Shown here in pieces: positions 1 through 7,656 of a stretch of DNA of 64,000 bases (within the stretch, counting starts at the first letter, position 1; the number at the start of each line of letters is the position of its first letter). Below the pieces are notes generated by a model that made no database searches, was not told the DNA's origin, and saw only the letters and a program-made list of their open reading frames with translations. The translations under genes were made by a program, and so were the position numbers. Origin of the DNA: Leptospira selangorensis (GTDB taxonomy: Bacteria > Spirochaetota > Leptospiria > Leptospirales > Leptospiraceae); assembly GCF_004769405.1 (NCBI RefSeq), contig NZ_RQES01000016.1:124001-188000 (forward strand), written 5' to 3'.

Positions 1-173
1 GACGTATCTAAACTTGGGACCGAAACTAAGATTTTCACTTTTCCGTTATAATCTTTGAGAGACTTGGTGCTTAAGTCTTTTGCTGTCCCGTGAAAGTCGG
101 GAGCCTTTGCACCTACTTCTAATAATTTTCCTTCGAGTTGAACTGGGTTACCTTTAAGAGTGACGCTTGCCAT
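1..173 (-). CDS. tpx: Thiol peroxidase Tpx (N-terminal part, runs off left edge)
   Basis: The first 57 codons of a minus-strand gene are present; the rest lies beyond base 1. The protein starts MASVTLKGNPVQLEGK and continues with VGAKAPDFHGTAKDLST and a lysine-rich strand ending VSVPSLDT. This is the usual N-terminus of the atypical 2-Cys peroxiredoxin Tpx, which reduces lipid and hydrogen peroxides with thioredoxin. The peroxidatic Cys would follow the PSLDT motif and is outside the window, so catalytic competence cannot be judged. An AGGAA Shine-Dalgarno sequence sits just upstream of the ATG. The gene diverges from the ilvB leader. Assignment rests on N-terminal similarity only. Confidence 0.8.
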   Translation of the reverse strand, partial: MASVTLKGNPVQLEGKLLEVGAKAPDFHGTAKDLSTKSLKDYNGKVKILVSVPSLDT

Positions 174-296
174 TTTTGTTTCCTTGGGAAGGGATGATAT
201 GTCGGAAGCGGATTTGAGCAACGATAAAAAGTTCTTGCAAATTTTTATCCGTAAATTGTGAATATCTTAAGCGGTTTATCCGTCATTTTCTACGTA

Positions 297-392
297 ATGA
301 ATAAATTAGGTCTACAGTCTAACCAAAACCTTTGGGTCGTCCTCTGGATGGTGGTAGTGGTCACGCTACCCTGGTTAGGCTTTACGCCCTAA
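297..392 (+). CDS. ilvB leader peptide (31 aa, Val/Leu/Trp-rich)
   Basis: A 31-codon ORF starts 186 bases before ilvB and encodes MNKLGLQSNQNLW then VVLWMVVVVTL and a short tail ending GFTP. It has six Val codons (14, 15, 19-22), six Leu and three Trp codons. The density of Val and Leu is what is expected of a ribosome-stalling leader in front of acetolactate synthase. Its stop codon at 390-392 abuts the antiterminator strand 378-388, so a ribosome at the stop would cover that strand, while one stalled at the Val codons 336-362 would not. No strong Shine-Dalgarno sequence precedes the ATG, which is the main weakness. The peptide itself probably has no function other than being translated. Confidence 0.72.
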   Translation: MNKLGLQSNQNLWVVLWMVVVVTLPWLGFTP

Positions 393-442
393 GGTTTTTT
401 CGTAGGCAGCAATCCTCGAAAAGCCCCTCTCGGCGTAAAGCC
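378..442 (+). promoter_or_regulatory. ilvB antiterminator pairing
   Basis: Bases 378-388 (GGCTTTACGCC) are perfectly complementary over 11 bases to 432-442 (GGCGTAAAGCC). The second strand contains the loop and inner part of the terminator stem at 421-453, so antiterminator and terminator cannot coexist. A weaker upstream pairing, CTAACC 319-324 with GGTTAG 373-378, and a hairpin GGTAG 353-357 with CTACC 366-370, may serve as pause structures. The arrangement fits classical amino-acid attenuation: stalling at Val or Leu codons leaves 378-388 free and lets transcription continue into ilvB. Confidence 0.75.
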
Positions 443-458
443 GAGGGGGGCTTTTTTT
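419..458 (+). terminator. ilvB attenuator terminator
   Basis: A 14-bp stem (421-434 with 440-453, one G-U pair) with a GTAAA loop is followed by seven T (452-458). It lies 24 bases before the ilvB start codon and after the leader ORF, so it must be conditional if ilvB is expressed from the leader promoter. Confidence 0.88.
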
Positions 459-482
459 ATTTCTACACTGTGTGAGGCAAAA

Positions 483-2210
483 ATGGAAACGATTACTGAA
501 AAAAACAAGGCCTGGCTTAGAGAAGATAAGGTTCCTGAGAATGGAGCCGAACTGATCGTTGCTTATTTAAAAAGAAGAAGGATCCATAATGTATATGGGA
601 TCCCTGGCGGCGCCAATCTGCCATTATACGATGCGCTTCATAATAGTGGAATACGTCATATTCTAGCAAGACATGAACAGGGTGGAGGATTTATGGCTCA
701 AGGAGAAGCCAGAGTCACTAAAAAACCTGCAGTTTGTCTGGCTTCCTCCGGTCCAGGAGTTACAAATCTGATTACCGCAGTTGCGGATGCAAAATCGGAT
801 TCTATACCGTTAGTCGCAATTACCGGCCAAGTGCCTTTATCTCTCATTGGAACGGATGCTTTCCAAGAGATAGATACTTACGGATTATCTTTACCTATTA
901 CTAAAAAAACTTATATGGTTCGCTCCGTATCGGAACTTATTCGCGTTTTGCCGGAAGCATTTCAAATCGCAGAAGGCCCGAGGCCCGGCCCAGTTTGGAT
1001 AGATGTTCCTAAGGATATACAGGCTTCTCCAATTTCACTTTCTATGTCCCAGATAGAATCTATTTGGAGTTCTCAGGAAGAAACGAATTCTCCTAAGATC
1101 TTTATATCTGAAGCGGATAAACTTAGATTTTATTCTTTATTAGAAAATTCTAAAAAGCCCGTTTTGTATATAGGCGGGGGAGTTAAAGGTTCAGGCTCGG
1201 AGGATCTGATCTTACAATTGGCAGAGTCACAAGACATTCCGGTAGTTTGTACTTTGATGGGTTTGGATTCTTTTTCCCAAACTCATGAATTGTCTTTGGG
1301 AATGCTTGGAATGCATGGCGCTCCTTATACGAATCGATTATTGTCGGAATCGGATCTTCTTTTGGCGCTTGGAGTTCGTTTTGATGATAGGGCTACGGGA
1401 AAATTAGAAACATTCTGCCCGAATGCAAAAGTGATCCATGTGGACATTGATTATAAGGAAATCGGAAAATTAAGAAAACCTGATTTTGGATTTTGTTCCG
1501 ATCTGAAATACTTTTTAGAAAATATGGGAGAATTTCCGATTCATAAAAGAGAAGAATGGAAAGAACAGATCCGTTCTTATAAAAAATTATATCCTTTAAA
1601 TTCGGTTACTGCATCTAAAGGTTTTTCTCCTCAGGACATTATTTTATCCGTTGCAAAAATTTTGGGGCCGAATGCAAGGATTAGTACTGATGTAGGCCAA
1701 CACCAGATGTGGGTGGCTCAATATTATCCATTCCAAAAAAGCGGGACTTTTTTGACTTCTGGAGGATTGGGCACTATGGGTTTTGGTCTGCCTGCAGCGA
1801 TTGGAGCATCGCTTGCAGATCCTAATTCCAAGATCGTTTGTTTTTCCGGAGATGGATCTATACTGATGAATATCCAGGAACTGGATACTTTGAGTGAGTT
1901 ACAATCGGATCTTAAAATTATAATATTCGATAATAGAAATCTGGGACTGGTTCGCCAACAGCAGAATCTATTTTATGGAAGTAGATATAATGGGAGCGCT
2001 TATCCTTCTCATTCTAAGTTTTCTAAGATCGCAAATGCTTTCGGGATTTCTAGTTTAGATCTGGGAGAAGAAGGCAGAAGTTTAGAAGATCTGGAAACTT
2101 TTCTGAAAGAGAAGGGGCCAGGACTGATCGTTGTTCCGATTGATCAGGATCTTCAGGTTCTTCCGATGGTTCCTCCCGGAAAAAGTAATTTGGAGATGCT
2201 CTTAGGTTGA
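483..2210 (+). CDS. ilvB: Acetolactate synthase large (catalytic) subunit
   Basis: The 575-residue protein is a ThDP-dependent enzyme. It condenses two pyruvates, or pyruvate and 2-oxobutyrate, to acetohydroxy acids, the first shared step of Val, Leu and Ile synthesis. The order is N-terminal ThDP-binding domain (about 20-185, catalytic Glu65 in RHEQG), central domain (about 205-345, with the FDDRATG motif), and C-terminal ThDP/Mg domain with GDGS followed by the expected Asn-containing segment (NIQELDT). Length matches the AHAS family. No regulatory subunit gene (ilvN) follows; trpEG is next instead, so the small subunit must be elsewhere or absent. Expression is predicted to be set by the attenuator at 297-458. 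A related ThDP enzyme such as glyoxylate carboligase is less likely given the leader peptide. Confidence 0.9.
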   Translation: METITEKNKAWLREDKVPENGAELIVAYLKRRRIHNVYGIPGGANLPLYDALHNSGIRHILARHEQGGGFMAQGEARVTKKPAVCLASSGPGVTNLITAVADAKSDSIPLVAITGQVPLSLIGTDAFQEIDTYGLSLPITKKTYMVRSVSELIRVLPEAFQIAEGPRPGPVWIDVPKDIQASPISLSMSQIESIWSSQEETNSPKIFISEADKLRFYSLLENSKKPVLYIGGGVKGSGSEDLILQLAESQDIPVVCTLMGLDSFSQTHELSLGMLGMHGAPYTNRLLSESDLLLALGVRFDDRATGKLETFCPNAKVIHVDIDYKEIGKLRKPDFGFCSDLKYFLENMGEFPIHKREEWKEQIRSYKKLYPLNSVTASKGFSPQDIILSVAKILGPNARISTDVGQHQMWVAQYYPFQKSGTFLTSGGLGTMGFGLPAAIGASLADPNSKIVCFSGDGSILMNIQELDTLSELQSDLKIIIFDNRNLGLVRQQQNLFYGSRYNGSAYPSHSKFSKIANAFGISSLDLGEEGRSLEDLETFLKEKGPGLIVVPIDQDLQVLPMVPPGKSNLEMLLG

Positions 2211-2350
2211 AAAATTCCGTTCACAAACGGTTTTATTTACAAAATGATTTTTCGGCCGAATTTTCGGTCGGGAAATCAGGGGCTTCCTTATTTTCGTCCG
2301 TTCCTTCTATCTTTACTTTTAATATTTCTTGGTGGCCCTCCCGGGCCTAA
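2207..2350 (+). CDS. Possible trp leader ORF with tandem Trp codons
   Basis: A 47-codon ORF begins with TTG overlapping the ilvB stop codon (TTGA) and ends at TAA 2348-2350. Near its end it encodes ISWWPSRA, with two adjacent TGG codons at 2330-2335 followed five codons later by the stop, strongly recalling the end of enterobacterial TrpL (GWWRTS). It lies just before trpE. The tandem TGG codons are directly visible; the start codon is uncertain because the only standard in-frame start is the TTG far upstream. It may be chance. Confidence 0.35.
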   Translation: MKNSVHKRFYLQNDFSAEFSVGKSGASLFSSVPSIFTFNISWWPSRA

Positions 2351-2413
2351 TTATACCTTAATATTCCTTTTTTCTAATGTATTGCAGGGCCCTTCTGGCC
2401 CAATATTAAGGAG
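2334..2413 (+). promoter_or_regulatory. Structured leader of trpEG with sequestered ribosome binding site
   Basis: Two small GC hairpins are visible: GGCCC 2334-2338 with GGGCC 2343-2347, and GGGCC 2387-2391 with GGCCC 2397-2401. The strands can also pair crosswise (2343-2347 with 2397-2401). A perfect 10-bp complement, CCTTAATATT 2356-2365 and AATATTAAGG 2402-2411, would bury the trpE Shine-Dalgarno AAGGAG (2408-2413). There is no U-run after either hairpin, so control of translation start is more likely than Rho-independent termination. How stalling at the Trp codons would switch the folds is not obvious. Confidence 0.5.
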
Positions 2414-2419
2414 ACTACT

Positions 2420-3838
2420 ATGTCCATAGAAATACAAAATATCAGAAAAGAAACAAATTCACTTTTTCCAAGGCCTATCTTGAGACCTTTTCCCCTAAAG
2501 GAAGAAGACGTTTTGGAATATTTTCAAAAACTAATGGAGGAAACCGAAATAGCGGTCCTATTCGAAAGTTTAGGACCTGAATCGGATAATTCCAGATATA
2601 GTTTTATTTCGGGTTTTCCAAAGAGGTTATTCAAGGCAAAGGGAGACAAATTGGAATGTGACGGAAATGAGATCGGTAAAGGAAATCCATACCAGTTATT
2701 CTCCGAAATTTTTCCTCCTAGAAAATCTTTCTTAGAATATACCGAGGCGGGGGGAGGCGGCCTATACGGGTACCTTTCTTATGAGGCTGCAAATGATATG
2801 GAGCCAAGTCTACAACTGAAAGAACATCCTAAATTTCCTAAGTTCTGTTTCGCTTGGATGGAAGATGGTATCCTTTTGGACAGAAGAACAGGTGAGTCCA
2901 AATACTTTCATTACGGAACGGATAGATATTCCTTGTTTGAGGAAATTTACAAAAAGAAAACTCCTGATAAAGGAATATTCCGATCCCTAGATTTTGGTTT
3001 TTCTAAAACGAAAGAAGAACATAGATCCATGGTGGATGAGGTTTTAGAAGAGATCCGAAACGGAAATACATTCCAATGCCAGGTAGGTTTTAGAAAAACA
3101 TTTTTAATAGGAGAAGGTGAGACTGCCTTAGCCAGAAAAAAAGGAGATTTCGAATTATATAAATCGGTCCGAAAAATAAATCCTTCTCCGTTTATGTTTT
3201 TCATGAGTTTCCCGGGAGAAGTGCATTTAGGTGCAAGTCCCGAACTTTTATTTAGATTAAAAGACGGACTCGCTGAAAGTTTTCCATTAGCAGGAACCAT
3301 CCGAAGAGGAACAAACGAAGAAGAAGATCAAAAGTTTGCACTTCAACTTCTATCGGACCCGAAAGAGATCGCAGAACATAATATGCTTGTGGATCTACAT
3401 CGAAACGATCTGGGAAGAGTTTCCAAATTCGGAACCGTAAAGGTGAGAGATTCTTTTGCTCTTAAAAGGTTCAGTCATGTACAGCATCTATCTACTGAGG
3501 TTTCAGGTATTCTCCGGGCAGGCCAGGATATGTTTTCAGGATTAGCCTCTTCTTTTCCGACAGGGACGTTAAGCGGTGCTCCTAAAATAGAATCCATGAA
3601 GATCATTCATAGGATTGAAAATGATCCGAGAGGACCTTATGGAGGTGCTGTAGGAAGATTCGGCTTTGACGGAAATTGTTCCTTCTGTATTCCAATCCGA
3701 AGTTATTTCAGAAAAGAAGAAGAAGCAGTGATTCGAGCCTCCGGAGGTATCGTTATGGATTCGGATCCGGACGCGGAATACCAGGAGATCGGTCATAAAT
3801 TAGGAGCAGTTTTGAAAGCGATGGAGGCAGCTCAATGA
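2420..3838 (+). CDS. trpE: Anthranilate synthase component I
   Basis: The 472-residue chorismate-utilising enzyme makes anthranilate from chorismate and ammonia supplied by TrpG, the first step of tryptophan synthesis. The N-terminal domain carries LFESLGPESDNSRYSF, matching the LLES region that binds feedback tryptophan. The C-terminal chorismate-binding domain has FQCQVG, LAGTIRRG, HNMLVDLHRNDLGRV and GTLSGAPK. The start is fixed by AAGGAG seven bases upstream of the ATG. It overlaps trpG by four bases (ATGA), so translation is coupled. PabB (aminodeoxychorismate synthase) is a close paralogue and cannot be fully excluded, but the LFES motif and the adjoining amidotransferase favour TrpE. 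No other trp genes follow. Confidence 0.85.
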   Translation: MSIEIQNIRKETNSLFPRPILRPFPLKEEDVLEYFQKLMEETEIAVLFESLGPESDNSRYSFISGFPKRLFKAKGDKLECDGNEIGKGNPYQLFSEIFPPRKSFLEYTEAGGGGLYGYLSYEAANDMEPSLQLKEHPKFPKFCFAWMEDGILLDRRTGESKYFHYGTDRYSLFEEIYKKKTPDKGIFRSLDFGFSKTKEEHRSMVDEVLEEIRNGNTFQCQVGFRKTFLIGEGETALARKKGDFELYKSVRKINPSPFMFFMSFPGEVHLGASPELLFRLKDGLAESFPLAGTIRRGTNEEEDQKFALQLLSDPKEIAEHNMLVDLHRNDLGRVSKFGTVKVRDSFALKRFSHVQHLSTEVSGILRAGQDMFSGLASSFPTGTLSGAPKIESMKIIHRIENDPRGPYGGAVGRFGFDGNCSFCIPIRSYFRKEEEAVIRASGGIVMDSDPDAEYQEIGHKLGAVLKAMEAAQ

Positions 3839-4425
3839 AAGTACTATTAGTAGATCATCATGATTCTTTTTCTTATAACCTATTCCAACTCGTAGGAGAA
3901 ATATTGGAAGAAGAGTTTCCTTATAGATTTAGATTGGATGTGATCCGTCAGAACGAAACGGATATTTCCAAAATTTTGAAGGAAAAATACGATAGAATTT
4001 TACTTTCTCCTGGGCCTGGAACTCCGGAGGATCCCGAATATTTTGGCTGTTCTATGGAAATCCTAAAACAGTTGGGAGGAGAAATCCCGATCTTAGGAGT
4101 TTGTCTTGGAATGCAAGGGATAGCTCATTTTGCAGGAGCAAATATTATAAAAGCAGAATATCCTATGCACGGTAAAATTTCCGAGATTAAAACGGACGGA
4201 AAGGGAGTTTTCCAAGATCTTCCTTCCGATCTAAAGGTAATGAGGTATCATTCTTTGGTGGTAGATGAAAATTCTCTCGGAAAAGAATGGGAAAGAACTG
4301 CTTATGCAGGTTCGGAACCTATGGGGATCCGCAATCAAGGGAAAAAAATGGAAGGTGTTCAATTTCATCCAGAGTCTTTCGCGACCGAAGGAGGAAGGAA
4401 AATGCTTTCTAATTTTCTAATATAA
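3835..4425 (+). CDS. trpG: Anthranilate synthase component II, glutamine amidotransferase
   Basis: The 196-residue class I glutamine amidotransferase supplies ammonia to TrpE. The catalytic triad is visible: Cys90 in GVCLGMQ, His178 and Glu180 in VQFHPES. The oxyanion-loop motif LLSPGPGTPEDP is near residue 60. Length is typical of stand-alone TrpG/PabA. It starts inside the last codons of trpE (four-base overlap), so the pair is made stoichiometrically. In some bacteria one such subunit serves both TrpE and PabB; whether that is so here cannot be seen. The gene ends two bases before the convergent hybrid kinase. Confidence 0.88.
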   Translation: MKVLLVDHHDSFSYNLFQLVGEILEEEFPYRFRLDVIRQNETDISKILKEKYDRILLSPGPGTPEDPEYFGCSMEILKQLGGEIPILGVCLGMQGIAHFAGANIIKAEYPMHGKISEIKTDGKGVFQDLPSDLKVMRYHSLVVDENSLGKEWERTAYAGSEPMGIRNQGKKMEGVQFHPESFATEGGRKMLSNFLI

Positions 4426-4426
4426 A

Positions 4427-6130
4427 TCAGGAAGCCAGGGAGGAAGGAAGGACTTTTAAAAATTCCTGGATCCTTTCTCCCAAATCTTCTATCCGGAAAG
4501 GTTTTCCTAGATAGTCATCCATTCCAGCTTCTGCGCAAGCTTTCCTATCTTCGGTACTGTCATGGGCGGTAACTGCTATGATCCAAGGGACTTTTCTGGT
4601 GCTAGGTTTTTTCTTTAAGATCCTTGCTACTTCGAGTCCGCTCAACTCTGGCATTTGTATATCTAAAAGAAGAAGATCCAGATCATTCTCTTCCCAATAT
4701 GCTAATGCATCTATTCCGTTGGAAACGACAGCACTACTTAATCCTAATTTTTCCAACATCTTTTGGATCAATCTTTGGTTAACAAGATTATCTTCTGCTA
4801 TAAGGATTTTCAGATCTTTATGTTCGGAGAAATCGAAATTAATCCGATTTTTAGATTCAGCGATTTTAACTTTTTCGACGAGATTCGCTTTTGGAAGAGT
4901 TAATTCTAAAACAAATTTAGAACCTTTACCTACTTCACTTTCTACGGATATATTCCAATCCAATGCCTCACAGACCCGTTTGCAGATAGAAAGTCCTAAA
5001 CCTGTTCCGCCATATTTTCTAGAAATAGAAATATCGGCTTGAGAAAATGCCTCGAATAAGGTTGGGATACGATGTGCTTCTATACCTATGCCTGTATCTT
5101 TTACATTCAAAGAAAGAGTGATCTCTGTTTCACTTTCCTTTAATATATCCAACTCTACAGTGACTCCACCTTTTTCGGTGAACTTAAGCGCGTTAGAAAC
5201 TAAATTAGAAAGAATTTGTCTGACTCGGATAGAGTCAGATTTTACATCAATATTTTCTCTCGCAGGGGGAAGAATCGTTTTGAATGCTAATCCTTTCTTG
5301 AAGGCTTTGTCGGATGCCTCTTCTGCGTATCTTTCTAAAAGAGAGATTAAATCGAATTCTTTAAAACTAAAATGTAATGAGCCTGATTCTGCTTTACTAA
5401 AATCGATTACATCATTGATCAATCGGATCAGATGTTCCGAACTTTCAGTTAAGGAATCCAGATATTCCTTTTGAAGCTCTGGATTGTTCGTTTGGTGTAA
5501 TAGATCCACCATTCCTAGAATACCATGTACTGGAGTTCTAAGTTCGTGGTTCATATTGATGAAGAATTGTTCTTTAGCTTTTTGTAATTCTAAAGCTACA
5601 GACTGTAATTGGATCAATGACTGGGATTTCGCATCCAATTCCATAAAAGAAACTACAGATGTTGCCAATGCTTCTAATGCTTGTATCTCTGCTTCGGTTA
5701 TAGTTTTAGGTTGAGAATCTAATACGCATAAAGTACCTAAAACATAACCATCAGGAGTTCTTAAAGGAGCACCTGCATAAAATCTAATATTCGGATCGTT
5801 GAGTACAAAAGGATTTTGTTGGAATCTTGGATCTTTTTGAGCGTCTTCTACGACCAAGGTTTTGTTTTCATAGAGTGCGAATTGGCAAAAAGATTCTCTC
5901 CGGGGAGTTTCCTGGTCCTTTATACCCATTCTGGCCTTGAACCATTGCCTTTCTGAATCGATCAGTGAAACCAAGGCCATGGGTGTCCCACAAATTAGGG
6001 ATGCTGCTTTTATGATTCCGTCGTATTTTTCCTCGGGCGGTGTATCGAGAATTCTATAACGTTTTAATGCTTGTACCCTTTCTTTTTCGTTTTCAGGGAG
6101 GGGAGCGACGCTATAAGGAAGATTTTCCAT
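4427..6130 (-). CDS. GAF-domain hybrid histidine kinase with C-terminal receiver
   Basis: This 567-residue cytoplasmic protein has no membrane segment. An N-terminal GAF domain (about 25-165) of the type fused to kinases and cyclases contains the ILDTPPEEKYD and GAPLRTPDGYVLGTLCVLD signatures. HisKA follows with the H-box INMNHELRTPVHG (His195), then HATPase with DTGIGI and GGTGLGLSI, and a receiver domain with phospho-acceptor Asp490 in LLLDIQMPELSG, a Thr in AVTAHD and a Lys in LGKPF. It probably autophosphorylates in response to a small ligand or redox cue and passes phosphate to its own receiver; an Hpt partner is not nearby. It is convergent with trpG and apparently monocistronic. Confidence 0.88.
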   Translation of the reverse strand: MENLPYSVAPLPENEKERVQALKRYRILDTPPEEKYDGIIKAASLICGTPMALVSLIDSERQWFKARMGIKDQETPRRESFCQFALYENKTLVVEDAQKDPRFQQNPFVLNDPNIRFYAGAPLRTPDGYVLGTLCVLDSQPKTITEAEIQALEALATSVVSFMELDAKSQSLIQLQSVALELQKAKEQFFINMNHELRTPVHGILGMVDLLHQTNNPELQKEYLDSLTESSEHLIRLINDVIDFSKAESGSLHFSFKEFDLISLLERYAEEASDKAFKKGLAFKTILPPARENIDVKSDSIRVRQILSNLVSNALKFTEKGGVTVELDILKESETEITLSLNVKDTGIGIEAHRIPTLFEAFSQADISISRKYGGTGLGLSICKRVCEALDWNISVESEVGKGSKFVLELTLPKANLVEKVKIAESKNRINFDFSEHKDLKILIAEDNLVNQRLIQKMLEKLGLSSAVVSNGIDALAYWEENDLDLLLLDIQMPELSGLEVARILKKKPSTRKVPWIIAVTAHDSTEDRKACAEAGMDDYLGKPFRIEDLGERIQEFLKVLPSSLAS

Positions 6131-6233
6131 AATGAAATGTAGTATTATTTGAGACTAAAAAATAATGGGCCATATTCTCCTTTTAGAAAGCAAAAACACA
6201 AGGATTTAACTTTTGGGAGATTATTTTTCAGGA

Positions 6234-6704
6234 TCAATCATGTATCACCTGAAAATTACGAATTCCTAAGGTTTTACCCTGGGAAAGTATCTCTTGTAGT
6301 TTTCGGATGTCTTTTCTTGTATTTTCGAACACCTTGGAAAATATCCAGGATCGAAAAACTTTAGAAAATCCGGATAATTCCATTTGGCTTGTAAAAAGGA
6401 TCTTAGTATCCGTATCGGAACCTTTAGGATCGGGATAAAAGGAGAAGGTCTCAGTCTGATCTGAAAATCTACTTTTGATCTTCATCACCAATCTACTAGG
6501 ATACTTCGATTCTAAGATTTGGTATTCGAACTTACATGTGAAAAACCAAATCTTAGTTTTCACTTGAAAACCGGGAGTACTTTCATTTTTCTTAAAGGAG
6601 AGAATATTTCCCGACCAGTCAGGTAAACGTTCGAAATTAGAAACGTAATCGAACGCTCTGCTCAAAGAAATCGGCACAGTAAAAGCAATAGTAGTCGTCG
6701 CCAT
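6234..6704 (-). CDS. SRPBCC (START-like) ligand-binding protein
   Basis: The 156-residue protein begins ATTTIAFTVPISLSRAFDYVSNFERLPDWSG, cut here to its features: an opening beta strand, the Ala-Phe-Asp-Tyr helix, and the Pro-Asp-Trp turn seen in polyketide cyclase/dehydrase proteins. Beta strands with alternating hydrophobic residues follow, then a C-terminal amphipathic helix (SKVFENTRKDIRKLQEIL). This fold binds lipids or small hydrophobic ligands; the ligand is unknown. It is divergent from the pirin gene at 6780, sharing a 75-base intergenic region. Confidence 0.7.
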   Translation of the reverse strand: MATTTIAFTVPISLSRAFDYVSNFERLPDWSGNILSFKKNESTPGFQVKTKIWFFTCKFEYQILESKYPSRLVMKIKSRFSDQTETFSFYPDPKGSDTDTKILFTSQMELSGFSKVFRSWIFSKVFENTRKDIRKLQEILSQGKTLGIRNFQVIHD

Positions 6705-6779
6705 GGAAACTTCTCTCTTTCTTTAAAAAGAATTCCCTTAGGATCCTTTTTCGAGTCCAATGTAATATAGAGAGGAAAT

Positions 6780-7646
6780 ATGGGTTTTAGACGAATAACC
6801 GGAACAAGAATCGCCGAAAAAACTATGGAAGGTGGAGGATTTCCAGTCCGAAGACCATTCCCAGTTCCGCAATTTTCTTATTGGGACCCCTTTTTACTTT
6901 TGGATGAAATGGGACCTGTTGTTTACGAACCTGGCAAGGCTATAGGTGCTCCTGATCATCCTCATAGAGGTTTCGAGACCGTTACGTATCTTTTATCCGG
7001 AGAGATGGAACATAGAGATTCCTGGGGACATGCCGGAAAATTAAAAGAAGGTGGCATACAATGGATGACCGCCGGTGCCGGGCTTGTGCATTCGGAACTT
7101 CCTTCCGCTGATTTTCAATCTAGAGGTGGAAGAATGCATGGATTCCAGATCTGGGTTAATCTCCCAAGGGATAAAAAACTTATTTCCCCGAATTATCAGG
7201 AAATGGATTCATCCGAGCTACCTGTGGCAGAAAAAGACGGCGTTTGGGCAAAGGTAATTGCAGGGGACCTTTGGGGAACCAATGCGATCATCCAAACTCA
7301 AACCCCGATTGTATTCTTCCATTTGAAACTTTCTCCAGGTTCTTATGCGGAAGTTCCTGTGCCAAAAGATTATAATATTCTGGCATACCCGTTCGTTGGC
7401 GAAGGTACCGTAATCGATGCAGATGCTGAGCATGATCTAGTAGAAGGTGAGACTGTATTTTACCAAGGCGGAGAAGGTAGTATAGGCCTTCGCGCCCCCG
7501 AAAATTTTGCCTGGGAAGTTTTGATCCTAGGAGGACAACCTCTGAATGAACCTGTGGCACGTTATGGCCCTTTTGTGATGAGCACTCCTCAGGAAATACA
7601 ACAGGCTTTTGAGGATTATTCCGCGGGAAAAATGGGGACAATATAA
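6780..7646 (+). CDS. Pirin family cupin protein
   Basis: The 288-residue bicupin matches pirin/YhhW. The N-terminal cupin holds DHPHRGFETVTYLLSGEMEHRDSWG, seen here as the HPHRGFE metal-ligand motif near residue 60, and HSELP near residue 105 supplies the second His/Glu pair. The C-terminal cupin starts around residue 165. Bacterial pirins bind Fe or another divalent metal; some have quercetinase activity and others modulate enzymes, so the substrate here is open. A strong GAGAGGAAAT site precedes the ATG and a TAATAT -10-like box sits just before it. The HI0933-like flavoprotein follows 10 bases after the stop, suggesting an operon. Confidence 0.85.
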   Translation: MGFRRITGTRIAEKTMEGGGFPVRRPFPVPQFSYWDPFLLLDEMGPVVYEPGKAIGAPDHPHRGFETVTYLLSGEMEHRDSWGHAGKLKEGGIQWMTAGAGLVHSELPSADFQSRGGRMHGFQIWVNLPRDKKLISPNYQEMDSSELPVAEKDGVWAKVIAGDLWGTNAIIQTQTPIVFFHLKLSPGSYAEVPVPKDYNILAYPFVGEGTVIDADAEHDLVEGETVFYQGGEGSIGLRAPENFAWEVLILGGQPLNEPVARYGPFVMSTPQEIQQAFEDYSAGKMGTI

Positions 7647-7656
7647 CTCCCCATTC

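Noticed and set aside
235..268. Promoter of the ilvB leader (TTGCAA with TATCTT)
   Set aside because: The spacing of 22 bases is too long for a normal sigma-70 promoter; no better pair was visible.
2244..2429. 61-codon ATG ORF between ilvB and trpE
   Set aside because: Overlaps the trpE start, has no ribosome binding site or Trp codons; the structured leader explains the region better.
4578..5714. Several plus-strand ORFs inside the hybrid kinase gene
   Set aside because: They are opposite-strand shadows of a gene with clear domains; residues show no family resemblance.
6149..6364. 71-codon plus-strand ORF ahead of the SRPBCC gene end
   Set aside because: Half of it overlaps the SRPBCC coding sequence in reverse and it lacks a Shine-Dalgarno.
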